In this document: piece after piece, positions 17,429 to 25,824 of the stretch
How positions within the stretch are numbered: the first letter of the stretch is position 1
Layout of the letters: each line of letters starts with the position of its first letter
Source of the DNA: Treponema socranskii subsp. paredis ATCC 35535
GTDB lineage: Bacteria; Spirochaetota; Spirochaetia; Treponematales; Treponemataceae
NCBI GenBank assembly: GCA_000413015.1
Contig: KE332516.1
Location: forward strand, 663,793 to 727,792
DNA length: 64,000 bases
Reading direction: 5' to 3'
The notes under the pieces: generated by a model
What the model was told of the DNA's origin: nothing
The model's input: the letters and a program-made list of their open reading frames with translations, nothing else
Database searches by the model: none
Made by a program: the position numbers and the translations under genes

Positions 17429-18097
17429 GTGGCACAGATTGTCGTTTCAAATATAACAGCGTGGGCACCGGGGCTCGAGTCGAACGAAGATTGGAAAAAA
17501 TGGGCGCGCGGTGAAAAATCGATTCTACCGACGAACGACGCGCCGAAGCTCGAATACACCGACGCTATTTTCCGAAGGCGGCTCAGCCAAATAAGTAAAA
17601 TGACGATTCAAGTCATTCACGATCTGATCGAAAAATCCGAACAAGTAAAAAATATGCCGCAAACGTTCATCTCCTGCCGAGGCGAACTCGCACGCGAATT
17701 TTCGGTGAGCAAAAAACTTGTCGAAGAAAAAGAAGTATCGCCTGCGGCTTTTTCGCTTTCCGTGTTCAACACGCCGATCGCGCTCGCAACGATTGCCTTC
17801 GGTCTGCAAGGAGGATATTCGGTCATCTTTCCGTCTCACGGTAATTTCCGAAACGCCTTTGAAGGAGCCTGCGCGCCGATTCTTTCCGGCGAAGAAAAAG
17901 AACTCATGCTCGTATATGCGGACGAACTCGTCCCCGAAGCGTATAAAGCTTTCGGCACGGAAAACTTCGAACCGCTCGCGTTTGCAGCCGTCCTTTCCCT
18001 TTCGAAAAACGGCGTCGCTATTTCCGACGTGTCCGCAGTTCCCGAACGAGCCGCGGATTTTTTAAAGAATATTATTTTAGAGGACACAGCATTTTGA
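17429..18097 (+). CDS. Beta-ketoacyl synthase N-terminal-like protein
   Basis: 222 residues from a GTG start at 17429, 2 nt after the methyltransferase stop; AAGAAGG lies upstream inside that gene. The protein resembles the short ketosynthase-like family found in aryl polyene clusters (VVSNITAWAPGLESNEDW, then LPTNDAPKLEY, FSLSVFNTPIALATIAFGL, VIFPSHGNFRNAFEGACAPI). It is only about half a ketosynthase and lacks an obvious Cys-His-His catalytic set, so it may be a chain-length or partner subunit. It overlaps the acyltransferase gene by 4 nt. Confidence 0.7.
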   Translation: MAQIVVSNITAWAPGLESNEDWKKWARGEKSILPTNDAPKLEYTDAIFRRRLSQISKMTIQVIHDLIEKSEQVKNMPQTFISCRGELAREFSVSKKLVEEKEVSPAAFSLSVFNTPIALATIAFGLQGGYSVIFPSHGNFRNAFEGACAPILSGEEKELMLVYADELVPEAYKAFGTENFEPLAFAAVLSLSKNGVAISDVSAVPERAADFLKNIILEDTAF

Positions 18098-18948
18098 GTA
18101 AATTAACAAATAACAAAACCGCTTCCGATAAAGTCCGCACTTCCTTCGGTGATTTGCCGCCGATAAAAAATCCGCTTCTCTACGTATACGGAGCGATTAT
18201 AAAATTATTTTTTTATGCCTTTTTCGGTACGGGCAGCATCCTGCTCGGCCTCATCGTCCTGCCGCTCGAACGGCTTTTCATTCATCCGAAAGCGCGCTTT
18301 CAAAAAGCGGCGCGGGCAACGGTTTCGTTTGCATTTCGATTTTTTATCAATTTCATTCGCATTTTGGGCGTCTTGCGCTTTCAAACGGCGGACAGAGAAA
18401 AATTCCGCAGCCTCTCGTCGAAAATCGTCGTTGCAAATCACCCGTCCATGCTCGATGTCGTGTTTCTCATTTCCCTCATTCCGAATGCGGACTGTATCGT
18501 GCGCGGCAGCCTTGCCAATTCGTTGTATGCGGGCGTCATCAGACAGCTGTACATCGTCAATACGCTCGGCTACGAAGAGATGATCGAACTTTGCAAAAAA
18601 TCGCTTGCGACCGGCACGAATCTCATCGTATTTCCCGAAGGTACGCGGACGCCCCGCAACGGTACGAACGCATTCAAAAAGGGTGCCGCCCGCATGGCGC
18701 TCGACACACATTGCGATATTCTGCCGGTATACATAGGCGGCAGTGATAAATACGGACTCGGCAAACACGACGCATTTTTTTCATACGCACGGTCGGGTGT
18801 GTACCGCTATAACATCTATGTGCTCGATGAAATCAAAATCGCCGACTACGAATCGCTTGAACCGCAGATTGCGGCAAAACGCATTACCGAAAAAATACAT
18901 CAAACGATTGCGGACAAAGCCCTGCTTGTCGACAATCGCACGGTATAA
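18094..18948 (+). CDS. Lysophospholipid-type acyltransferase (PlsC fold)
   Basis: 284 residues from a TTG start that overlaps the upstream stop codon (TTGA). The HX4D catalytic motif is present as NHPSMLDV, and the substrate motif as FPEGTRTPRNG, both standard for PlsC-type glycerolipid acyltransferases. One or two N-terminal membrane helices (IIKLFFYAFFGTGSILLGLI) place it at the inner membrane. In this operon it probably transfers the polyene-like or fatty acyl product to a lipid, by analogy with aryl polyene clusters; it could also be the housekeeping enzyme. Confidence 0.88.
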   Translation: MSKLTNNKTASDKVRTSFGDLPPIKNPLLYVYGAIIKLFFYAFFGTGSILLGLIVLPLERLFIHPKARFQKAARATVSFAFRFFINFIRILGVLRFQTADREKFRSLSSKIVVANHPSMLDVVFLISLIPNADCIVRGSLANSLYAGVIRQLYIVNTLGYEEMIELCKKSLATGTNLIVFPEGTRTPRNGTNAFKKGAARMALDTHCDILPVYIGGSDKYGLGKHDAFFSYARSGVYRYNIYVLDEIKIADYESLEPQIAAKRITEKIHQTIADKALLVDNRTV

Positions 18949-19071
18949 ATCGGCAGCTAAAACGGGCGGAAGTCTCCGATTTTCGGATTTCACAAGGCGG
19001 ATTATTAACCGAAAAATTCATATCGGTTTTTATAAAATCGAAAATAATAATTATTAATTTTGGAGTTCGTT

Positions 19072-20442
19072 ATGGAACAACGTGAAAGCCTCAGCTCGAG
19101 GCTCGGATTCATTCTTCTTTCGGCAGGATGCGCAATCGGAATCGGAAACGTTTGGAAGTTTCCGTATATCACGGGCTTTCACGGCGGAAGCGCCTTCGTA
19201 CTCGTATACTTGTTTTTCCTCATCATCATGGGCATCCCCGTATTGACGATGGAATTCGCCGTCGGACGGGCAAGCAGAAAAAGTCCGCTTCACGCATTCA
19301 ACGTGCTTGAAAAACCGGGACAAAAATGGCACTTGCACGGCTATATGGCGCTCGCCGGAAATTACCTGCTTATGATGTTTTACACGACGGTTACCGGTTG
19401 GATGCTGCACTATTTTTATCTCAGCGTAACGGGTGCATTCGACGGTAAAAACGTCGAGCAAGTGAGCGCATTTTTTCCGGCAATGCTTTCAAAGCCGGGC
19501 GTTATGGTTTTTTGGATGATCGTCGTCGTCGTCTCGGGCTTTGCAATCTGCGCCGCGGGTTTGAAAAAAGGCGTCGAAAAAATGACAAAGATAATGATGA
19601 CCGCGCTTTTTGCGCTCCTGCTCGTGCTTGCGATCCACAGCATCTTTTTAAAAGGAGGAAGTGCGGGTTTGAAATTTTATCTCCTCCCCGATTTCAAACG
19701 GATGCAGGAAACGGGTATCGTCGCTACCGTCGTCGCCGCGATGAATCAGTCGTTTTTTACGCTGAGTCTCGGCATCGGCGCCATGGCGATTTTCGGCAGC
19801 TACATCGGAAAAGAACATTCGCTGTTCGGAGAATCGATACGCGTTGCCGCGCTCGACACTTTTATAGCTTTTTTTGCAGGTCTCATCATATTTCCGGCGT
19901 GTTCGGCGTTCGGCGTCGATGCGGGAAGCGGGCCGAACCTGCTTTTTATCACATTGCCGAATATCTTCAACAATATGGCAGGCGGACGAATTTGGGGCAG
20001 CCTCTTTTTTCTTTTTATGGCTTTTGCGGCTTTTTCAACCGTTATCGCCGTCTTTGAAACGATCATCGCATGCAATATCGATTTGACCGGCCGACCGCGA
20101 AAAAAAATCGCCGTCGTCAATATATTCATTGTGATAATTCTTTCTCTGCCGTGCGCGCTCGGCTTCAATGTGCTTTCGGGCATACAGCCGCTCGGCAAAG
20201 GTTCGGGCATTCTCGACTTGGAAGATTTTCTCGTCAGTAACATCGCCCTTCCGCTCGGTTCGCTCATCTATCTGCTGTTTTGTGTATCGAAGAGCGGCTG
20301 GGGATGGAAAAATTTTACCGAAGAAGCGAATGCGGGAGCGGGAGCAAAGCTTCCGAATTGGCTGCGTTTTTATACGACGTATATTTTGCCGGTCATCATC
20401 ATATCGATATTTATCATCGGTATAAAGGACAAATTTTTCTGA
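19072..20442 (+). CDS. Sodium-dependent symporter of the NSS/SNF family
   Basis: 456 residues, start at 19072 after TTTTGGAG. It has eleven or twelve predicted membrane helices. The unwound helix-1 motif reads AIGIGNVWKFPY, typical of LeuT-like transporters, and helix 6/8 segments follow (GIGAMAIFGSYIGKEHS). Members import amino acids or related amines with sodium. The charged C-terminal tail before the last helix (EEANAGAGAKLPNW) is as in prokaryotic NSS proteins. It appears to stand alone; an AT-rich stretch precedes it. Confidence 0.9.
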   Translation: MEQRESLSSRLGFILLSAGCAIGIGNVWKFPYITGFHGGSAFVLVYLFFLIIMGIPVLTMEFAVGRASRKSPLHAFNVLEKPGQKWHLHGYMALAGNYLLMMFYTTVTGWMLHYFYLSVTGAFDGKNVEQVSAFFPAMLSKPGVMVFWMIVVVVSGFAICAAGLKKGVEKMTKIMMTALFALLLVLAIHSIFLKGGSAGLKFYLLPDFKRMQETGIVATVVAAMNQSFFTLSLGIGAMAIFGSYIGKEHSLFGESIRVAALDTFIAFFAGLIIFPACSAFGVDAGSGPNLLFITLPNIFNNMAGGRIWGSLFFLFMAFAAFSTVIAVFETIIACNIDLTGRPRKKIAVVNIFIVIILSLPCALGFNVLSGIQPLGKGSGILDLEDFLVSNIALPLGSLIYLLFCVSKSGWGWKNFTEEANAGAGAKLPNWLRFYTTYILPVIIISIFIIGIKDKFF

Positions 20443-20532
20443 TGCCGACGCGGAAAATCCATGGTAATATTATAAAAATACGGTATAATATCTATAGACA
20501 AAGAAATGTATCCGAATCAAGGAGGGAGGTAC
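20443..20532 (+). other. Intergenic leader with AT-rich promoter-like stretch
   Basis: About 90 bases after the symporter gene. It contains TATAAT (near 20484) without a good -35 box, and an unusually strong ribosome-binding-like AAGGAGGGAGG at about 20519 that is not followed by an ATG. The structured repeat starts directly after it. Confidence 0.35.
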
Positions 20533-20851
20533 GATAAAAAGCGCCGTCTGAAATATCGCCGTCGCTGGAGTCTAAAGCCGAAAAACGCTGAAGCGTTTTT
20601 CTTTTAGGGGAGACACTCGCGATTTCTGTGCATTGCTCGAAATCGCAGCGTTCTTATCTCAAGTTTGCACGGATGTTTGCGGAAGCTATGTGTACGTATC
20701 GTTTTGATGAAAATTGAAAGACTACGATACAACATAGTTTCGCAAACTCGATTATTGAACATGTGCGCTTTTGCGCACGACTAAAAACTTTTTCGGAAGT
20801 TGCAACTTGCTTGAAGCTTCGCTGCAAGTACCTGCAAAAGTTTTTATGGGA
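20533..20851 (+). repeat. Structured dispersed repeat, copy A (candidate leader RNA)
   Basis: About 319 bp that match 59958-60314 in reverse orientation over the whole length. Landmarks in order: GATAAAAAGCGCCGTCTGA, the hairpin AAAAACGCT-GAAG-CGTTTTT, GGGAGACACTCGCG, a GCGATTTC/GAAATCGC hairpin, GTTTGCACG, a GTGCGC-TTTT-GCGCAC hairpin, and a closing stem TAAAAACTTTT/AAAAGTTTTTA. The 3' arm of that stem touches the ribosome-binding site GGGAGG of the next gene. In both copies the element lies in the same orientation relative to the gene that follows. Confidence 0.75.
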
Positions 20852-20858
20852 GGTTGGT

Positions 20859-21371
20859 ATGAAAAAGATTATGGCAATTTTTTCGGTACTCGCGGCGGTA
20901 TTCGTTTTTGCTTCTTGCGACGACGTATTGAAAGAAGTCGCACCGAAAGACACGTGGATCGCGGAACCTATCGATTATAAAGTCGGAAGCGAAACCGTTT
21001 CCCTTATGTGCTACCTGTATTATTCGGACAGCGGGACGAAGACGCCGAATAATACGACAATCGATCCGGGACTGACGATCGTAGTCAGAGCGACAACCGA
21101 TGCGGAGGCCGCAAAATTCTTCGGTGCCGGTATTACCGCCGAAAAGTATATTATTAAAAAATTGCCGAAAGACTCGAAAATAGGCAGCAGTTCCGTCACG
21201 ATCAACGATACGCTTTGGGCAGGGCTCGGCGTCGTCAGAAATTTTTCGAAAAAGACGACCTCTACGCCGGAATGCCTCTCGATGGCGGGATACCAGGAAT
21301 TCGGTACTTTCACTGAATCCGACTGGGACGGAATTCTTGCAAAACTCATTCTTGAGAGCATAAAGAAGTAG
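20859..21371 (+). CDS. Small lipoprotein of unknown function
   Basis: 170 residues from the ATG at 20859, which follows GGGAGG supplied by the end of the structured repeat. The signal peptide MKKIMAIFSVLAAVFVFASC ends in a lipobox, so the protein should be lipidated. The mature part (CYLYYSDSGTKTPNN, then VVRATTDAEAAKFFGAG, VTINDTLWAGLGVVRNF) is a compact mixed domain that I do not recognise. Longer readings from 20763 would translate the repeat and are rejected. A bidirectional terminator follows. Confidence 0.75.
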   Translation: MKKIMAIFSVLAAVFVFASCDDVLKEVAPKDTWIAEPIDYKVGSETVSLMCYLYYSDSGTKTPNNTTIDPGLTIVVRATTDAEAAKFFGAGITAEKYIIKKLPKDSKIGSSSVTINDTLWAGLGVVRNFSKKTTSTPECLSMAGYQEFGTFTESDWDGILAKLILESIKK

Positions 21372-21513
21372 CGCTGAAATCGAAGCGCCGCCGTTTCCAT
21401 CTCCGAATGAGAAATCGGCAATTTCCGCGTCGTTTGCACCGCCGCGCACTTTTCAGAACGGCCGATGACACCGATGTGAAAATTTTAACAATCGATTCGA
21501 TTGCAAATTTAAC

Positions 21514-21552
21514 AAAAACCGCGAGGTTCAGCTCACCCCGCGGTTTTTTTTA
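21514..21552. terminator. Bidirectional intrinsic terminator
   Basis: AAAAACCGCG and CGCGGTTTTTTT arms enclose a loop of about 15 nt, between two convergent genes (lipoprotein, plus strand; carB, minus strand). The A-run and T-run allow it to work from both sides. Confidence 0.75.
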
Positions 21553-21600
21553 TTCGTGTAAAGGGTTTACCGGCCGCGACGACCGACGGCGGCTATCGAT

Positions 21601-24600
21601 TTAAATCTCGATTTCGCCTTCGTAAACCGTGTCGCTCTGTCCGGTCAAATAGACGGTATCGCCGGTGTACTTTACGATAAGCGTGCCGCCGCGCACTTGC
21701 ACGGTGATGTTTTCATCCATCGGACAATAGCCGTTCAGCACGGCGGCAATCGCGGCCGCACATGCGCCGGTACCGCAGGCGGGCGTTTCTCCGTTGCCCC
21801 GTTCCCATGTCCGCATTTTCAATTCGTTCCGGCCGACGACGCGCACGAACTCCGTATTCGTCCGATTCGGGAAAACGGCGTTGTTTTCAAACAGCGGCCC
21901 GATTTTTTCTACATCGATTTTATCGACAAAGCCGCAAAATACGACGCAGTGCGGCGTGCCGACGGAAAGGCAGGTAACGTCGTATTTCGTACCGTCTACG
22001 GTAAGCGGCACATTGACTATCGCTTTTCGAGGAAGCAGGGCGGCAATCGATTCGCGCGAATAGGGAACGGGCGAAAGCGTCGTCGGAAGAGATGCGGCAT
22101 CGAAGAGCGGCCGCCCCATATCGACGGAGACGGAAGAAACTTTTCCGTCAAGTTTATACAGCACGAGCGATTTCGTGCCGCTCGCCGTATCGATCGAAAG
22201 AGACGCAGTCGGAGATGCCGCATCTCCGCGGTCTTTTACGCCGTTGATATTGTTGTCATACAGATATTTTGCAACGGAGCGGATCGCATTTCCCGCCAAG
22301 CGCCCTTCGCTTCCGTCCTGATTGAAAAACTGCATATACGCGTCCGCTTTGTCCGAATTTTTGACGAGCACGAGCGAATCCGCGCCGATTTCCATGCGGC
22401 GGTTGCACAGACGGACGGCAAGCCCCGCAGGATTCGATACCGCCTGTTTTCTCGCATCGATGAGGATAAAATCGTTTCCCGTACTCTGCATTTTATAAAA
22501 GCGCAGTTTTTCTTTCGATTCGCGCAGCGCGTTGATATCGACGAGTTCGACGTTTTCCGCATTGTAATGGCTCATAAGGCAGTTCGCGATCGCGTTCGCC
22601 GTATCGATCGCAGTGAGGCAGGGTATGTCGCGCTCGACGGCATGCCGCCGCATACGCACGCTGTCGGCATGCGGATCGCGTCCCTTCGTGCTCGTCGAAA
22701 TCACATAGTCGATTTTACCGGTATCGAGCAGCGTCAAAAGATTGTCGTCGGGATTTTCGTGGATTTTGTTTACGACCGTCACTTCCATGCCGAAGTCTTT
22801 AATAACATCCGCCGTGCCTTCGGTCGCGTACAGCGTAAATCCCATATCGTAAAATTTACGCGCGAGGTCGGGGATTTCAAACTGATCGGTTTTACGCACC
22901 GTAAACAAAACGCCGCCGCTTCTTTTCATACGGTAGCCCGCGCCGATGAGTCCCTTAAAAATCGCTTCTTCCATCGTCGACGCAAGGCCGAGCACTTCAC
23001 CGGTCGATTTCATTTCCGGTCCCAAATGCGTATCGACGTCCATGAGTTTTTCAAAACTGAACACCGGCACTTTTACGGCGAAGTACGGCGGAATGCGGTA
23101 AAGGCCCGTACCGTAACCGAAAGTTTTTACTTTTTCGCCGAGCATCGCGCGCACTGCAAGTTCGACCATCGGCACGCCGGTCACTTTGCTGATATAGGGC
23201 ACCGTGCGGCTCGAACGCGGATTGACTTCAATCACATAGAGATCGTTGTTGTAGATGAGATATTGAATATTGACAAGCCCTTTCGTGCCGAGCGCAAGCG
23301 CGAGTTCGCGCGACTGCTTGATAATTTTTTGCCGGAGGATATCGTTGAGATTCCACGACGGATATACGGCTATCGAATCGCCGGAATGAATGCCCGCGCG
23401 TTCGATGTGTTCCATGATACCCGGAATCAAAATGTCTTTGCCGTCGCAGATCGCATCGACTTCGAGTTCGGTACCGCCCATGTATTTGTCGATGAGCACC
23501 GGATTTTCGATGCCCTGCGAAAGGATGATACCCATGTATTCGCGCACATCGGCGTCTCCCCACGCGATGATCATATTTTGTCCGCCGAGCACGTAGGAAG
23601 GCCTCAGTAAAATCGGATAGCCGATGCGCCGTGCGGACGCAATCGCTTCTTCCGTCGTCAAAACCGTTTCCCCGGCAGGTTTATTGATGCCGAGTTTGAC
23701 GCAAAGCGCTTCAAATTTTTCACGGTCTTCCGCAATGTCGATAGATTCGGCGCTCGTGCCGAGAATTTTTATACCCTGTTCATCAAGAAATTTTGTTAAT
23801 TTTATCGCCGTCTGTCCTCCGAAAGCGACGACGACGCCGATCGGTTTTTCCGTATTGATGACGCTCATCACGTCTTCCGGTGTGAGCGGTTCGAAGTACA
23901 GACGGTCTGACGTATCGAAATCGGTTGAAACCGTTTCGGGATTGTTGTTGATCGTCACGACATCGTAACCGAGTTTTTTCAGCGACCACACACACTGCAC
24001 CGACGCATAATCGAATTCGATTCCCTGCCCGATGCGGATCGGTCCCGAACCGAGCACGATGATCGTACCTTTTTTGCTTTTGGATTTCGCGTGTTCGGCG
24101 AGAAAATCCGCGGCTTCGTTTTCTTTATCGTAGCCGCCGTAAAAATACGGCGTTTCCGCGCTGAACTCTCCGGCGCAGGTATCGACCATTTTATACGTTG
24201 CGGGAATATGCGCGAGCTTACCCTGCTTTACGAGGGCGGCGGCTTTTTTCGCTTCTTTAATAATTCCCGAACCGCCCGGGATCGCAACTCCGCTCAACTC
24301 GGTGATCGTTTTATCGGGGAAGCCGTCTTTTTTCGCTTCAAGATACAAAAGAGGTGAAAGCTTTTGCTTTCCGGTTTTTACCGATGCGAGTTCGAGTTCA
24401 CGGAACGCGATGTGCTGCAGTTTTGCCAAAAACCATATATCGATTTTCGTAATTTTATTAATTTCGTCGATCGACATGATACCGCGAACGAGCGCTTCGT
24501 AGATCGCGAAAATCCTGCGGTCGGTACATTCGCCGACGCGTTCTTTGATGAGTTCATCGCTTTCGCCCACAAACTGTTTTAAGCGCATCGAGTCCGTTCC

Positions 24601-25809
24601 GATTTCGGCGCCGCGTACGGCTTTCATAATCGCTTCTTCAAACGTACGCCCGATCGCCATCACTTCGCCCGTCGCTTTCATCTGCGTGCCGAGCGTGCGC
24701 TTTGCGTATACGAATTTGTCGAACGGAAATTTCGGCATCTTTACGACGACATAATCGACGACGGGTTCGAAACAGGCCGACGTTTTTTTCGTCACAAAGT
24801 TCGGGATTTCGTCGAGGTTATAACCGATCGCGATGAGCGTCGCGACGCGAGCAATCGGATAGCCCGTCGCTTTCGATGCGAGCGCCGATGAGCGGGATAC
24901 GCGCGGATTCACTTCGATGACCGCGTATTCGAAACTCGACGGATGCAGCGCGAACTGAACATTGCAGCCGCCTTCCATGCCGAGCGAATTGATAATGTTG
25001 AGAGCGGACGATCGCAGCATCTGATATTCTTTGTCGGAAAGCGTCATCGTCGGAGCGACGACGATCGAGTCGCCGGTATGGATGCCGACGGGATCCAGAT
25101 TTTCCATAGAACACACGGTAATCGCGTTCCCGCTGTGATCGCGCACGACTTCGAATTCGATTTCCTTCCAGCCGGCGATGCATTTTTCCACGAGTATCTG
25201 ATGAATGGGTGAACGGTGCAGTCCGTTTTGCGCAGTCTCTTCGAGCTCGGTCTTCGTTTCCGCAATACCGCCGCCCGTACCGCCGAGCGTAAATGCGGGG
25301 CGCACTATCACGGGATATCCGATTTCATGTTCGGCAAAATCGACGGCAGCCTCAAGCGTCGTCACGACTTTGGACGGAATGCACGGCTCGCCGATGGACA
25401 GCATCGTGTCTTTGAAAATCTGCCGATCTTCCGCTTTATCGATCGTATCCGGCCGCGCGCCCAAAAGCTGCACTCCGTGACTTTTTAAAAATCCCGATTT
25501 GGCAAGCTCCATGCTCAGCGTCAATCCGGTTTGTCCGCCGAGCGTCGAAAGCAAACTGTCCGGCTTTTCCTTTTCGATAATCCTGCGAATCGTTTCGGGA
25601 ATAAGCGGCTCGATATACACCGCATCCGCCATGGAGCGGTCGGTCATGAGCGTTGCGGGATTCGAATTGACGAGGACGACGCTCAAGCCCTGCTCTTTGA
25701 GCGCTTTGCACGCTTGCGTGCCCGCGTAATCGAATTCGGCGGCCTGCCCGATGACGATCGGGCCCGAACCGATAACCATAACTTTATGAATCGATGTATT
25801 TAACGGCAT
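21601..25809 (-). CDS. carB: Carbamoyl-phosphate synthase large subunit fused to a DapF-like domain
   Basis: 1402 residues, about 330 more than CarB. Residues 1 to about 1090 are a complete CarB: two ATP-grasp carboxyphosphate/carbamate halves (starting VMVIGSGPIVIGQAAEFDYA and IIVLGSGPIRIGQGIEFDYA) and the C-terminal allosteric MGS-like region. From about 1102 a DapF fold follows in frame (KMQSTGNDFILIDAR, FNQDGSEGR, MGTPHCVV-like SVGTPHCVVFCG, GETPACGTGACA). The second catalytic Cys is kept (Cys1345), but the first is Ala (Ala1172 in RLAGNAIRS), and the next Cys is Ser1178. So the CarB part should be active, while classical diaminopimelate epimerisation by two cysteines looks impossible. 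GGGAGG precedes the ATG, and carA ends 15 nt upstream. Confidence 0.95.
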   Translation of the reverse strand: MPLNTSIHKVMVIGSGPIVIGQAAEFDYAGTQACKALKEQGLSVVLVNSNPATLMTDRSMADAVYIEPLIPETIRRIIEKEKPDSLLSTLGGQTGLTLSMELAKSGFLKSHGVQLLGARPDTIDKAEDRQIFKDTMLSIGEPCIPSKVVTTLEAAVDFAEHEIGYPVIVRPAFTLGGTGGGIAETKTELEETAQNGLHRSPIHQILVEKCIAGWKEIEFEVVRDHSGNAITVCSMENLDPVGIHTGDSIVVAPTMTLSDKEYQMLRSSALNIINSLGMEGGCNVQFALHPSSFEYAVIEVNPRVSRSSALASKATGYPIARVATLIAIGYNLDEIPNFVTKKTSACFEPVVDYVVVKMPKFPFDKFVYAKRTLGTQMKATGEVMAIGRTFEEAIMKAVRGAEIGTDSMRLKQFVGESDELIKERVGECTDRRIFAIYEALVRGIMSIDEINKITKIDIWFLAKLQHIAFRELELASVKTGKQKLSPLLYLEAKKDGFPDKTITELSGVAIPGGSGIIKEAKKAAALVKQGKLAHIPATYKMVDTCAGEFSAETPYFYGGYDKENEAADFLAEHAKSKSKKGTIIVLGSGPIRIGQGIEFDYASVQCVWSLKKLGYDVVTINNNPETVSTDFDTSDRLYFEPLTPEDVMSVINTEKPIGVVVAFGGQTAIKLTKFLDEQGIKILGTSAESIDIAEDREKFEALCVKLGINKPAGETVLTTEEAIASARRIGYPILLRPSYVLGGQNMIIAWGDADVREYMGIILSQGIENPVLIDKYMGGTELEVDAICDGKDILIPGIMEHIERAGIHSGDSIAVYPSWNLNDILRQKIIKQSRELALALGTKGLVNIQYLIYNNDLYVIEVNPRSSRTVPYISKVTGVPMVELAVRAMLGEKVKTFGYGTGLYRIPPYFAVKVPVFSFEKLMDVDTHLGPEMKSTGEVLGLASTMEEAIFKGLIGAGYRMKRSGGVLFTVRKTDQFEIPDLARKFYDMGFTLYATEGTADVIKDFGMEVTVVNKIHENPDDNLLTLLDTGKIDYVISTSTKGRDPHADSVRMRRHAVERDIPCLTAIDTANAIANCLMSHYNAENVELVDINALRESKEKLRFYKMQSTGNDFILIDARKQAVSNPAGLAVRLCNRRMEIGADSLVLVKNSDKADAYMQFFNQDGSEGRLAGNAIRSVAKYLYDNNINGVKDRGDAASPTASLSIDTASGTKSLVLYKLDGKVSSVSVDMGRPLFDAASLPTTLSPVPYSRESIAALLPRKAIVNVPLTVDGTKYDVTCLSVGTPHCVVFCGFVDKIDVEKIGPLFENNAVFPNRTNTEFVRVVGRNELKMRTWERGNGETPACGTGACAAAIAAVLNGYCPMDENITVQVRGGTLIVKYTGDTVYLTGQSDTVYEGEIEI

Positions 25810-25824
25810 ACGGCATCCTCCCGA

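Noticed and set aside
20763..20858. Longer N-terminus for the lipoprotein gene
   Set aside because: Would translate the repeat and place the signal peptide internally.
21697..23610. A 637-codon plus-strand ORF opposite carB
   Set aside because: It is the antisense of a highly conserved gene; its translation is Arg/His/Phe-rich without any domain, as expected from the codon bias of the minus strand.
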